NCBI GenBank assembly: GCA_031279715.1
Contig: JAITHY010000107.1
Location: 1 to 14,350, forward strand
Origin: Verrucomicrobiales bacterium
GTDB lineage: Bacteria; Verrucomicrobiota; Verrucomicrobiia; Methylacidiphilales; JAAUTS01
Direction of reading: 5' to 3'
DNA: 14,350 nt
The translations under genes and the position numbers were made by a program. Shown in pieces: positions 1-8,875 of this stretch (within the stretch, counting starts at the first letter, position 1; each line of letters begins with the position of its first letter). The notes beneath the pieces were generated by a model. The model had not been told where the DNA came from. It worked only from the letters and a program-made list of their open reading frames with translations, and made no database searches.

Positions 1-34
1 CCTTACGAGCGAACTGGGCGGAGGTGGCTCATAA

Positions 35-66
35 GGCGAATTGGCGAATTGGCGAATTGGCGAATT
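35..66. repeat. Octamer tandem repeat (GGCGAATT x4)
   Basis: Four perfect head-to-tail copies of GGCGAATT. Read on the minus strand the unit is AATTCGCC, nearly the same unit (AATTCGCA) as the four-copy repeat at 12895-12926. It lies just downstream of the leftward promoter-like element at 92-117, so it would be in the 5' untranslated region of a gene left of the window. Copy number could vary by slippage, which is inference. Confidence 0.9.
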
Positions 67-91
67 GTATTTTGCACCATAGGCCGCCCAA

Positions 92-117
92 GTTATACAA
101 AAACCATGCCCCGTCAA
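92..117 (-). promoter_or_regulatory. Leftward promoter-like element, twin of 12845-12870
   Basis: On the minus strand TTGACG (117-112) is followed after 14 nt by TATAAC (97-92). The spacer ends in ATGGTTTTTG, exactly as in the element at 12845-12870, and CTATG follows 10 nt after TATAA in both. A 14-nt spacer is shorter than the usual 16-18 nt for a sigma-70-type promoter. It may use a different spacing or a regulator. It would drive a gene beyond the left edge. Confidence 0.5.
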
Positions 118-199
118 GGTTTTTTTATATTTATTGCAAATTATTTTTCCGGGTGGAGGAACCAACATTCCCCTCCCGCCGGGATTTGCCGGTGCGTTT

Positions 200-2254
200 T
201 TACAGCAATGTCTTCGCCGCGCTGACGAGGCCGCTGATGCCGAGGCCGTATTTGTCGTAGAGTTCGTCGGCGGTGTAGGCGGACTGGCCGAAGACGCCGG
301 GGATGCCGAGGCTTTTGCCGTTGAGGGTTACGCCGGCGTTGATGAGGGCGTGGAAGGTTTGGGCGCCAAAGCCGCTGTTGAGTTGGTGGTCTTCGGCGAC
401 GATCAGGCGGCCTTTGGTTTTTTGAACGGCTGCGGTGAGGGTCGGCAAGTCGATGTGGTTGACGAAGGCGCTGTTGATGACGGTCGCGGATATGCCGGCG
501 GACTGGAGTTCATCGGCAGCGGCGAGGGCTTTGCCGACGAGCGGGCCGTTGGTGAGCAGTGTCACGTCGGCGCCGTCGCGGAGGATTTGCGCTTTGCCCC
601 ATTCGTATTTCGCGTTTTCCTGCCATGTGACGGGATAGTTTTCGCGGCCGAGGAAGAAGATGACGGAGTCGCCGTCGCGGCCGGCTTGACGGTCGGCGGC
701 GATGCGTTCGATGGCTTGATAGAGGTAGGCCTCGGCTTCGTCTGCGCAGGAGAGGGCGATGACGGTGGTGTGCGGGATGGGGCTGACGGCGGCGAAGTAG
801 GTGCTGGCTTGGTGTGAGGCGCCGTCGGCGGCGTCTTGGAAGCCGGTGTGGGAGAAGAGGGCGATGACGGGGGCTTGCGAAATCGCGGTCATGGTCAGTG
901 GCAGCAGGCCTTTGGTCACGCCGAATTGGGCGAAGGTGTCCACCAGCGGGATGAGGCCGAGTTTGGACAGGCCGGTGGCGGTGCTGATCATGTTGGATTC
1001 GGCGATGCCGATGTCGAGCGCGCGGTCGGGGAAGGTTTTTTGGAAGGCGGCGATGCCGGTGGAGCCGGCGAGGTCCGCTGACACTGAGAAGACGGGGTAG
1101 CCGTTTTGCACGGCGCGGATGGCGGCTTTGGAGAGGCCTTCCTGGATTTTGGTTTTCTTCGGGCCGCTGACGGTCGGCGCGGGCGCGGCTTTTTTCGCCG
1201 CCTCTTTGTCGAGCCATTGCTGGCGGAGTTCGCTTGCCCATGTTGAAAATTCAGCGGGGGCGCTGCCGTTGTAGATTTCGTCAATCCACGCGGGCAGTTT
1301 GTCGGCGTTGCCGAGCGGGAAGCCGTGGCCGCCGGCGGCGTTGTCCTCGGTCGCCTTGATGCCGCGGCCTTTGACGGTTTTGAGCCACAGCGCGACGGGT
1401 TTGGCGGGATTTTGTTTTGCCGCTGAGAGTGACTTTTCGAGGGCGAGCCAGACGGCTTGCAAATCGTTGCCGCGTTCTTCTTTGATGACGTTCCAGCCGA
1501 GGGTGGCGAGTGACTCGAAGGTCGGTGTCATGCTGAAGGAGTCTTTGGTGATGCGGCCGCTGAGCTTGGTGTCGTTGTCGCTGATGATGAGTACGAACGG
1601 GGCGAGCAATGCCTTGCCCGCCAGGCCTGGAATGGCGGCGAGGGCTTCTTTCGCCTCGCCTTCCATCGCCGCGCCGTCGCTGAGGATGCAGAGCGTGGTG
1701 CGGTCGTGTTTCAGCAGGCCGTCAGCGAGCGCGAGACCCTGTGCCTGCGGCAGGCTGGAGCCGAGCGGGCCGTTGCTTAGCAGGACGCCCTCGGGGTTGA
1801 GGTGCGATTCGCCGTGTCCGGTGAGTTTGCTTTTGATGCCGCGGAAATTTTTCAAGTCGCTGAATGTCAGCCCGTCGAAGCCGTAATTGGCGCGGACGGC
1901 GTAGATGCCGTTTTCGGCGTGGCCGGCGTCGTTGATGAAGTTGTAAGCGTCGTGCCACTCGCGCCCGCTGACGCTGAACATGACGGCGTGAATGGCAGCG
2001 GACACCTCGGCCAGAGCCGCCGGCCCGCCCCAGTGACAGGCGGCGCCGCCGTTGACCGCGTGCATGTCCATCAGCGCGACGAGGGCGCGGGTGGCGCGGG
2101 GGTCGGCGACGGTGACGGGCTGACCGGCGCTGTCGCTGACGGTCACGGCGTATTTCGGCGGATTTTTTGGCGTGCCGGCGAGGCGTGTCCTGACGCTCAG
2201 CGGTTGCAACGGTTTGGCTTCCAGTTTCTCTGCGGTAACAGTGTGCGCTCCCAT
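200..2254 (-). CDS. tkt: Transketolase
   Basis: A 684-residue protein, near the usual 620-700 for transketolases, which move two-carbon units between sugar phosphates using thiamine diphosphate in the cytoplasmic pentose phosphate pathway. A thiamine-diphosphate/metal site is seen at about 192-205 (SDGAAMEGEAKEAL) and 225-233 (SDNDTKLSG). The pyrimidine-binding domain carries DIGIAESNM at 414-422, where the glutamate (about 419) is the cofactor-activating residue. The start at 2254 is chosen because GGAG lies 5 nt upstream; an ATG 14 codons earlier lacks a better site. Two copies of the dispersed word ACCGTCAGCG lie inside: one encodes TVS in the linker between the two cofactor domains (about residue 360), the other lies near the N-terminus. 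It diverges from the acetyltransferase gene. A transketolase-like paralogue of other substrate range is possible. Confidence 0.92.
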   Translation of the reverse strand: MGAHTVTAEKLEAKPLQPLSVRTRLAGTPKNPPKYAVTVSDSAGQPVTVADPRATRALVALMDMHAVNGGAACHWGGPAALAEVSAAIHAVMFSVSGREWHDAYNFINDAGHAENGIYAVRANYGFDGLTFSDLKNFRGIKSKLTGHGESHLNPEGVLLSNGPLGSSLPQAQGLALADGLLKHDRTTLCILSDGAAMEGEAKEALAAIPGLAGKALLAPFVLIISDNDTKLSGRITKDSFSMTPTFESLATLGWNVIKEERGNDLQAVWLALEKSLSAAKQNPAKPVALWLKTVKGRGIKATEDNAAGGHGFPLGNADKLPAWIDEIYNGSAPAEFSTWASELRQQWLDKEAAKKAAPAPTVSGPKKTKIQEGLSKAAIRAVQNGYPVFSVSADLAGSTGIAAFQKTFPDRALDIGIAESNMISTATGLSKLGLIPLVDTFAQFGVTKGLLPLTMTAISQAPVIALFSHTGFQDAADGASHQASTYFAAVSPIPHTTVIALSCADEAEAYLYQAIERIAADRQAGRDGDSVIFFLGRENYPVTWQENAKYEWGKAQILRDGADVTLLTNGPLVGKALAAADELQSAGISATVINSAFVNHIDLPTLTAAVQKTKGRLIVAEDHQLNSGFGAQTFHALINAGVTLNGKSLGIPGVFGQSAYTADELYDKYGLGISGLVSAAKTLL

Positions 2255-2356
2255 AATAACTCCAAGTTTTGTTAATTTAGTTTTGTCAAAACGCAAACTT
2301 TAGCGAATAATTTTTGCGAGGCAAGCGGCTAATGACGGGTTCGTTTGGAAAAACAA

Positions 2357-2902
2357 ATGACAATGAACTGGAAAAAAATTGACCCGCTGACGGTGAGAAC
2401 CATACAATGCCCGCCCATGAGCAACGCCCGCTTTCAAATTTTCACCGATAAAAACCTCACCCCGCGGGAAATCACCGACTTGCTCATCGCCGTCGGCTGG
2501 GAACCGCCGCTGGCGGAGCATGATAATGTGGAACGAATTTTGGCGGACCGCGACGCCGCATTGGAGCGGGCGCATTTCATCGTCCACGCCCGCGACGAGC
2601 ATGGCAGACTGGTCGGCATCGCCAGCGTCACGCGGGGTTTTGCCCAATTTGTGGAATTGTTGCTGGTACACCCGAAAATGCAGCGGCGCGGCGTGGGCAA
2701 AACGTTGCTGGCGGCGGTGGGGCAACATTTCCAAGGGAACCCGTTTTACATCACGCCGTTCAAAGACCAGCAGGATTATTTCATCAAACAAGGCTTCAAA
2801 ATCGCCCGCCGTCCAATGATGGTTTTGTTTCACCCCAATGGCATGAAACCTTTTGTCCCGACGCCGGAGACGCAACAACTTTTGGCTGAAATTGAACGCT
2901 GA
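2357..2902 (+). CDS. GNAT-family N-acetyltransferase
   Basis: A protein of about 181 residues. Its central part contains FVELLLVHPKMQRRGVGKTL, the GNAT motif A with the acetyl-CoA pyrophosphate loop (RRGVGKTL, Q/R-x-x-G-x-G type) after a beta strand. The later FYITPFKDQQDYFIKQGFK matches the beta5 and terminal region where GNAT proteins read YxxxGF. The substrate cannot be told; small-molecule or protein amines are typical. The start is uncertain. ATG 2357 has GGA about 7 nt upstream, while ATG 2417 would give a tighter GNAT N-terminus (MSNARFQIF) but has no ribosome site. If the early start is right, a copy of the dispersed word at 2385-2394 encodes PLTV in the extension. Otherwise that copy is in the leader. 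Confidence 0.85.
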   Translation: MTMNWKKIDPLTVRTIQCPPMSNARFQIFTDKNLTPREITDLLIAVGWEPPLAEHDNVERILADRDAALERAHFIVHARDEHGRLVGIASVTRGFAQFVELLLVHPKMQRRGVGKTLLAAVGQHFQGNPFYITPFKDQQDYFIKQGFKIARRPMMVLFHPNGMKPFVPTPETQQLLAEIER

Positions 2903-3199
2903 GAATGACCTGAATCAGACTGTTAAAAACCTGTTTGCAAAACCATTTTTTTAGATTTTTTTACAAAGCGGATCTGTCGCCGGTCACAAAAAAACGCGCG
3001 TCATTGCCAGCGGCGTAAGTGGCAAAGGTTATCGCTAAAAAAGCTCATTATCAACGACAGGAATTTTCCCGCGCGGCGAGCAACGCTGGCTCGCCGGCTG
3101 GGAAAACCGCTGCCTGACCTATCGCTGACCATGCCCAATGATGAATCCTTCTCCACAGATTACGCGGATTTTTTTTACCCGCGCAATCTGCAAATAAAT
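2903..3199. other. Intergenic region between convergent genes, no gene seen
   Basis: About 300 bases between the acetyltransferase stop and the autotransporter stop. It is AT-rich at first, with T runs near 2946-2963. An uninterrupted 7-bp stem GGCGAGC/GCTCGCC is at 3075-3095 but no T-run follows on either strand. A stronger hairpin next to the autotransporter stop is listed separately. No coding frame here looks real. Confidence 0.6.
3156..3190 (-). terminator. Hairpin downstream of autotransporter gene, possible terminator
   Basis: CAGATT (3156-3161), one unpaired base, then CGCG pairs with CGCG, one unpaired base, then AATCTG (3185-3190), with a loop rich in T on the plus strand. It begins 10 nt beyond the stop of the leftward autotransporter gene. 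The T-run is in the loop and not after the stem, so this is not a classical intrinsic terminator. It could protect or end the transcript, or be a dispersed palindromic repeat. Confidence 0.35.
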
Positions 3200-5749
3200 T
3201 TAGAACTGAAATCTGTAACCCAAATTCAGTCCCCAGGGTTCGTCGTGCTTCTCGCCAAAGCGTGCTTCGTAATCAAGGTGAAGCTGACTCTCAGCGTTGA
3301 GTTGCCAAACCAGTCCGGCGCCAACCACGGCGCTCACGCCATCAAGATTCGGGCGCCAGTGGCCGCCGCTGACGCTGACCTGTCCGCCGGTGCTGAGTTG
3401 TGTCAAGCCGCCGAATTTGAGGTGGGCTTGCAACAGTCCGCCGTTGCCCAGCTTGATATTTCGCCCCAAACGCGCGCCGCCGTGGATGTGCAGAACGTCA
3501 GCGTCGCCGAGATTCACGCTCATTCCCTCGCGCGTCGTGTAATTCTCATTCATCAAGTGTGCGTAACTGAATTGCACGCCCGGCTCGGCGAACCAGCCGT
3601 CTTTGAATTGGAATTGTTTGCCAAACTCAACGCTGACCCCCGCGCCCAGGCTGTCGTAATCGCCACGGTCGGCGCCGGAAAATTCGTTGCGGAAATATTG
3701 GCCCTTGGCCACAACATCGGTGTGCCAGCCGCTGACGTTCAGCCACGTCGCGTACACGCCGCCGCCGCCGCTGTCGGTGTTGCCTTTGTAACTTGTGTGA
3801 AAGCCGCGCTCGGCGCCGCCGTAACCCGCGAACACGCCGGTGTAAAGCTGATTGTCAGCGTCCGGCTTCCACAAATAATCCGTTCCCAAATCCACGCCGT
3901 ACTGTGTTTCGGAAAAGCCCTTTGCGGAATAAACGCCGCTGTTCGCGTTGATTTGCCGTCCGTAAGCGCGAACCCAAATGTTGTTGAGCAGTCCACCGCC
4001 GGCGGGTTTGTCTTGGCGCAACTCACCCATGCGTTTGCGCAAGTTGTCCAGTTGCGCGAACCAGAGAGCGCCGCCGGCTGCCGCGCTGTTGATCACCGCG
4101 TCGCCAGCCTCGGTGAGGCCGCCGCCCGCGCCGCCGCCCAGCACCAGCCAGGCGCCGTCGCCGCGGTTTTCCAAGCCGTAGGTTTGCATGCCGCTGACGA
4201 TGCTGTTGCCCAGGGTGAATGCCTCATTGCCCATGGTTTTACTTTCGTCCACAACCACGTGGATTTCCCGTTGTCCCCGCACGCCGTCGCTCAACGTGAG
4301 ATTCAGGGCCGTTTGCCCGCTGATGCCGCCGCTGACGCTCAGATCCTCGCCCTCCACGTTGGCGATGGTGATGAGCGCGCCATTGGTGCCGTGCAAGCTC
4401 GTCACTTTTGAGCGGCCCGTCACGCTCCAGTTCGCGCCGTTATTTAGGGACAGATTGATAATGCCGCTCTCGCCGAGGCTGGAGTTGCCCGTGAGCACGC
4501 TGTCGCTCAATGTGACCGTCAGCACGCCGCCGCCGCTGTTGGTGAGGTCGCCATTGATGATGGCGTTGTCGCTGAAAGTGACGGTTGCCACGCTGACACC
4601 ATCGCCAGACGCCCGAATCGCGCCAGCATCAGCGTCAATCCGCCCGCCGTTGAAACGCAGTGCGTTCGTCCCATTTGCAATCCCGATGCCGGTGGGTGCG
4701 ATGATATCCGCATTGGCAAACTGCGCGTCGGAATTTCCATTCATGAAAACACCTCTATTCATAGCTTGAACTGTGCCGCTGGAAAAAGCGCCCGATGCTC
4801 CGCTTTCAATGTTGATACCGTCGCTGTTGTTGGACTGGATGAAAAAATTTTCCGCCACGACCAGCGAATTGGCGTTATACGATAGAATTCCTCTGGCATT
4901 CTCCGTAATAATTTGCACATCACGCGCCGCCAGTGTTCCGCCGCTGTAAGCAAACAATCCCATGGCATCGCCGCCCATTGTGTGAATGGTTGAGCTTTCC
5001 AGAAAAATATAACTGCCGCCATCAGATTGCACCCCCATACCGGAGCCGTCGTTGGTGGTGATATTCAGATTGCGGGCGACAACGGTTGAACTTGCGACGG
5101 CGAAAATCCCGCGACTCCAACCTCCCGCGGAAGAAATCGTCGCGCCGTCAATGTCCGCCGAGGAACGCCCCTCCACATAAACGCCATAAGCGTACCATCC
5201 GAAGCCCGAAATATGCACATCGTTCACCGTGATGGATGAGGCCCCCCTGACATCCACCGCGCCGTAACCATTGCCTGACCGCGCGTAAATCGTCGCGCTG
5301 GTCACGACCCCGATAGAAGAGCCTGACAGCTTGATCCCGCTGCCCTCGTTCTGCGTATCCACGTAAATATTCACGCGTGTCAACTCCAGCCGCGAACTGC
5401 CCGTGGCGGCAAAGGCCCCGCCCCGTTGATACGTGCTGCCGCGCAACGAGCCGGTGCTGTCGTAAAAATAGGCGCCGGCCTGGTTGTCAACATAAACGGC
5501 GTTGGAGCCTTTTTGCCAGCCGTTGGTGACTGACGAGAACGCCGAGATGTTGGTGCCGCTGTATATCACACCGCTGCCGGTGATTTCCAAGGGCGGCACG
5601 GTGGTTGAAGCGCCCGCGTAGGATTGACCGGACTCTGTGGTGCTGGAGGTCACGACTTTGGTTTGCGCCGTCACCGTCAGCGGCGCGATTAATGACAGGC
5701 CGCTGACGGTCAGCATAGTGACCCACATTGATATATTGTTGTTTTTCAT
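3200..5749 (-). CDS. Autotransporter (type Va) with complete beta-barrel
   Basis: An 849-residue surface protein. Residues 1-28 form a signal peptide (MKNNNISMWV then a hydrophobic stretch ending in LTVTA). About 30-500 are a Gly/Ser/Asn/Thr-rich passenger with repeated short strands, as in a right-handed beta-helix. About 587-849 are an autotransporter beta-domain (starting near LLNNIWVRAYGRQ) ending in an aromatic residue (YRFQF), the usual outer-membrane insertion signal. The start at 5749 has AAGGA about 8 nt upstream; an upstream frame extension of 16 codons lacks signal-peptide logic. The N-terminus is paralogous to the partial gene at 13050: KVVTSSTTE follows the signal peptide in both. 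An exact inverted pair of the dispersed word lies inside the signal-peptide codons. The passenger function, adhesion or other, is unknown. Confidence 0.9.
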   Translation of the reverse strand: MKNNNISMWVTMLTVSGLSLIAPLTVTAQTKVVTSSTTESGQSYAGASTTVPPLEITGSGVIYSGTNISAFSSVTNGWQKGSNAVYVDNQAGAYFYDSTGSLRGSTYQRGGAFAATGSSRLELTRVNIYVDTQNEGSGIKLSGSSIGVVTSATIYARSGNGYGAVDVRGASSITVNDVHISGFGWYAYGVYVEGRSSADIDGATISSAGGWSRGIFAVASSTVVARNLNITTNDGSGMGVQSDGGSYIFLESSTIHTMGGDAMGLFAYSGGTLAARDVQIITENARGILSYNANSLVVAENFFIQSNNSDGINIESGASGAFSSGTVQAMNRGVFMNGNSDAQFANADIIAPTGIGIANGTNALRFNGGRIDADAGAIRASGDGVSVATVTFSDNAIINGDLTNSGGGVLTVTLSDSVLTGNSSLGESGIINLSLNNGANWSVTGRSKVTSLHGTNGALITIANVEGEDLSVSGGISGQTALNLTLSDGVRGQREIHVVVDESKTMGNEAFTLGNSIVSGMQTYGLENRGDGAWLVLGGGAGGGLTEAGDAVINSAAAGGALWFAQLDNLRKRMGELRQDKPAGGGLLNNIWVRAYGRQINANSGVYSAKGFSETQYGVDLGTDYLWKPDADNQLYTGVFAGYGGAERGFHTSYKGNTDSGGGGVYATWLNVSGWHTDVVAKGQYFRNEFSGADRGDYDSLGAGVSVEFGKQFQFKDGWFAEPGVQFSYAHLMNENYTTREGMSVNLGDADVLHIHGGARLGRNIKLGNGGLLQAHLKFGGLTQLSTGGQVSVSGGHWRPNLDGVSAVVGAGLVWQLNAESQLHLDYEARFGEKHDEPWGLNLGYRFQF
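5673..5710. repeat. Perfect 12-bp inverted pair of the dispersed word inside signal-peptide codons
   Basis: ACCGTCAGCGGC (5673-5684) and GCCGCTGACGGT (5699-5710) are perfect reverse complements separated by 14 nt. On the coding strand they encode LTVSG and PLTVT within the autotransporter signal peptide. The mRNA could fold a 12-bp stem about 40 nt after the start codon. The paralogue at 13050 keeps only imperfect versions of both arms. Confidence 0.9.
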
Positions 5750-5771
5750 TTTATTTTTCCTTTCATTATTC

Positions 5772-5786
5772 GCTGTCAATGACAGC
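5772..5786. promoter_or_regulatory. 15-bp palindrome, candidate operator
   Basis: GCTGTCA-A-TGACAGC is a perfect inverted repeat with a one-base centre. It lies between the candidate leftward promoter (5799-5825) and the autotransporter start, where a repressor could act. The adjacent divergent gene encodes a predicted ribbon-helix-helix protein, a natural but unproven candidate binder. Confidence 0.4.
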
Positions 5787-5798
5787 AATAATGTCACT

Positions 5799-5825
5799 TT
5801 AGTAAAAAGATGTCCATACTGTCAA
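5799..5825 (-). promoter_or_regulatory. Candidate promoter of the autotransporter gene
   Basis: On the minus strand TTGACA (5825-5820) is a perfect -35 box, followed after 15 nt by TACTAA (5804-5799). The start codon is 50 nt further on. The spacer is short, as in the 14-nt elements at both window ends. The -10 box is imperfect. Confidence 0.4.
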
Positions 5826-5850
5826 TTTTTATTTGCGGTAAAAAAGAGGC

Positions 5851-6102
5851 GTGAAACCGCTCAAAGAGGCACGCCTGTCAATCCGTTTTCCCTTGGGACT
5901 CAAGGAAAAGCTGGACAACATTGAAAAGGAAACCGGAGTTATCCCAACCATTCTGGCGGTGGAAGGATTGTCCGCCATTTGCAAATACTACGAAACCAAA
6001 GGCGCGCTGATGATGCCTTTTGCGGTCATCCCCAAGCTCGAACTTGACACCATCCTCGCCCGTCTGCCTGACAAGAAAAAAGCCGCCGCAAATAATCGCT
6101 GA
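5851..6102 (+). CDS. Small predicted ribbon-helix-helix protein
   Basis: An 83-residue protein with a GTG start preceded closely by AGAGG. Residues 7-13 (ARLSIRF) could form the DNA-contacting beta strand. LKEKLDNIEKETG (17-29) and the following hydrophobic segment could be the two helices of an Arc/CopG-like fold, with a basic tail (DKKKAAANNR). I do not recognise the exact family. It diverges from the autotransporter and is convergent with the purB tail relic at 6111, so it was probably the original downstream neighbour of purB. It may regulate the autotransporter, which is inference. Confidence 0.6.
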   Translation: MKPLKEARLSIRFPLGLKEKLDNIEKETGVIPTILAVEGLSAICKYYETKGALMMPFAVIPKLELDTILARLPDKKKAAANNR

Positions 6103-6110
6103 GGCTCAAC

Positions 6111-6222
6111 TCACAATCCGCACTTTTTAAACGTGCTGTTGACGTGCGCAAAATGGCGCTCAATGGAGCAGATTTTTTTCAACTCGGCGGCGGGAATGTG
6201 CTTCAGCACCTCGGCGTCAGCG
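6111..6222 (-). pseudogene. purB: Relic of the purB 3' end (last 36 codons plus stop)
   Basis: These 112 nt align without gaps to 10599-10710, the end of the intact purB, with 10 mismatches (102/112 identical). Read leftward they encode ADAEVLKHIPAAELKKICSI and the rest of the PurB C-terminus, ending in KKCGL and a stop. The protein is identical to the intact copy, and all 10 differences are synonymous. Homology ends at a GTCAGCG core of the dispersed word, 10 nt before the res stop. The relic is too short to work. It marks a past insertion or replacement at purB. Confidence 0.93.
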
Positions 6223-6231
6223 GCTGGCTTT

Positions 6232-8867
6232 TCATACCATTGCCTGCCGGATGATTGCCTCTATTTTTGAAAAATACCCCTTTTGCGGCATGACAAAAAG
6301 GCATTTGCCATTGCTGCGCTTCGCCCATACCGCGCCGATGGCCGCCTTTTCCTCCGCGTCATCAGCAGTGACCAGATGACCGCCCTTGTATTCCACCACC
6401 AACACGCGCCCGTCCTGTAATTCACAGACAAAATCGGGATAAAATCTGCCGTTCAACTTTTGCAGGCGGAACGAGGTGTTGCGCTGCGCGATATTTCTTA
6501 TCCAATGTTTGACCTCCGGCAATTCGTCCAAAAACACCGCGCACTGGAATTCCTCCGTCAATTTTCCAGCGTCGGTTTTCTGTCGCAAATCACCGGGCTT
6601 GGGATGATAGTGCTTTTTGAATTCAAAATCACCGTCATACCAATAGGAAGGCTCGTAAATCATTTTGCCAAAATCCACCGTCAGCGCATTGCCCACCGTC
6701 AGCGACGAATCCTCCAGCAGCAATGGTTGGAAAGCCTGCTGCCGCTCGTTTTCACGATGCCGTTGAATCAGCCGCGCAATTTCATCGCGCAAGCGAAAAC
6801 GGTCCCGCACCAGCTCATCGACATTCGACAAACCGTGGCTTGCCATCAGCCCCCGGATCACCTTTTGCAAAAATCCAGCCGACTCCGCGACGGGGATGTC
6901 ACGATGCTCGATGTTTTTGTCCAGCCACGCGACCAGCATTTCCATCGTCCAACTTTCCGCGCCGTTCAGTGTCAGCGTCCGTTGGTGCAGGCGGTTGACA
7001 AAATCATCCTGTTGCTCGCCGACGGTGTGGCCCTTTACATCGCCGTCAGCAGCCACGTCCACCTCGCCCTGCCGCCCCGTGGGTTTCTGGCGCGGGTCAT
7101 AGCTGGCGGGCAGGGTCGCGTCTTTTTCGCTCAACCGCCACGGACGCAGCAAATGCGTCTGCTCAAACTCGACCAACTCATCCCCCTCGCGCACCGCCAG
7201 TAACGGCACCCTGAACGGCTCGCGCCCCGCTGACGGTGACGACGTGGCCGCGCCACTGAAAGCGGCGGCGGTCTTTCGCACCTCGGCAATCGTCGCCGCC
7301 ACGCGCTGCCGCGCCTCCGCCGATTGGACGCACACCGTCAGCGCCGCGCTCTCCTGTTCGTTCAACGAGCGCAACACGGTGATTTGCCTGGCCGCCGCGT
7401 CAATCAGTACCTTGCCGCGCAAACTCGCCGTCAGCGTCTCCGCCCGCGCCGCGTCAATCTCACCGTCAGCGGCAAAACTCACCGTGCGCGGTTGCTCGGT
7501 TAGCGGCATCGTCAGCGCCGGTGGCGTCGCAATCAGAATCCGCCCCGCCTCCGCCTTGGTAAAACCGTTGCTCCGCAGCGCCTCGGTCAATTCCGCTAGC
7601 ACCTCCTCAATGTGTGCCGCGACGGAATAAACATACGAGCAATTCAAATTCTCGTTTTGTTTCCGTGTCGCGCCGGGCAGCCGCAGCACCCGTCCGACGA
7701 TTTGCTCAATCGCCGTCGCTGACCGTGAATTGCGCAAACTGCACAGTACATAAGCGAACGGGCAATCCCAGCCCTCGCCTAGTTTTTGCACGGTGATAAT
7801 GACCCGCTCGGCGCGCGCCGGCGAGGCAATGTCGGGAATGGCCTTCAACTCGTCCAGCTTGCCGGTTGAAATAACGATTTGTTCCCGCGGCACGCTGAAG
7901 TTCACCGTCAGCGTCTCGCGCAGTTTTTCGCAATCCTCCACCCGCTCCGCCTGCACCAGCAGCAACGGGCGCAAATACTCGCCGGTTTGCTGCGCCTCGG
8001 CGCGGGCGATTTTTTCCAAATCGTCGCGCATCGCCACCGCGTCGCCGAGCAATTCCTCGCGCTGGTGCGGCTGGCGCGTCACCACCCGCAACGGCAGTTT
8101 CACCATGTCCTCCGCCTTCAATTCCGCCGCCGACACGCGGTGCAGCACGTTGGACGGATGCTCTTCCCGCGCCGGTGTCGCGGTGAACTCGACGATGCAC
8201 GACGGGGCAATTCCCGCCAGCGTCGCGAACGACAAATCCGTCCGCGCGTTGTGCGCCTCGTCAACAATCACCACCGGTCGTCGCTGGCGCAGCACGTTGG
8301 CCAGCGACGGCTCAGTCCCGCCGGACGGAAAATGCTCCATCAACCCGCCGTTGCCGCCGTCATAAACCTTGCGCGAATCCCGGTCCTGCACGCGGAACGA
8401 CTGCAGCGTCGCCACGATGACCACCGTCGCGCCGTGGCGCGGCTCAGCCGCAGCGCCTCATCCACCGTCAGCGTCGCCACCTCGCCACCGCACGCCTGCC
8501 GCAGCGCGTCATGGCAAGGATGGCGCGGGTCGCGCAACGCGCGCACGGTTTGCTCCACGATCGTGTTGCTCGGCGCCAGCCACAACACCATGCCGCGCTC
8601 CGCCCGCATGAAATCACGGATGGCGCTGCCCGCCGCGTGGCACGCCATCAGCGTCTTGCCGCCGCCGGTGGGCACCCGCAGACACACGTACGGCAAATTG
8701 TCTTCCAGCCCGCCCAGTGCCACCGTCAGATACGGCTGCTCGCCAAACGGCTGGCGGCGCGTCACCTGCCGGAACGCCGCGCCGGGACTGCCGGTGTCCG
8801 CCGTGATTTGAAAAAAATCTTTCAGCGATTGCAGCGTCCGTTTTTGATAATCCTTTAATTCAAGCAT
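6232..8867 (-). CDS. res: Type III-like restriction subunit Res, with a frameshift
   Basis: A helicase-nuclease of about 878 residues if one frameshift is repaired, a typical Res length. It would cut DNA with ATP-driven movement, together with Mod. Seen in order: Walker A VPTGGGKT (about 65-72), VVIVDEAH (DEAH box, about 203-206), FTATPA (about 228-233), QIVGRVLR (motif VI, about 389-396), and a C-terminal PD-(D/E)xK nuclease site (PDFVCEL then VVEYKGG; D about 812, E 826, K 828). The start at 8867 has GAGGTGG just upstream, overlapping the mod stop, so the two are translationally coupled. Near 8432-8440 the frame breaks between LSRAT and GATVVIVATLQ; one missing base (a GG that should be GGG) explains it. 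This may be a sequencing error or a real inactivation. The gene holds seven exact copies of the dispersed word. Confidence 0.88.
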
Positions 8868-8875
8868 GACCCACC

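Noticed and set aside
35..66. CRISPR-like array in the octamer repeats (also 12895-12926)
   Set aside because: The units are 8 bp and directly abutting, without spacers, and no cas gene is present.
135..190. tkt terminator from CCGG and GGAGG complementary blocks
   Set aside because: The stem has a two-base internal mismatch, and in the leftward direction it is followed by an A-rich stretch and not by T.
134..817. Long open frame on the plus strand opposite tkt
   Set aside because: It is antisense to a clear transketolase, has low-complexity Gly/Ala/Val/Asp content, and shows no motif or ribosome site. GC-rich codon use opens this frame.
3075..3095. Stem GGCGAGC/GCTCGCC as a terminator
   Set aside because: No T-run follows on either strand. 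It is kept only as a note in the intergenic entry.
3131..4411. 426-residue open frame opposite the autotransporter beta-barrel
   Set aside because: It mirrors the codon pattern of the real gene, and the opposite strand carries a complete beta-domain with the terminal aromatic residue.
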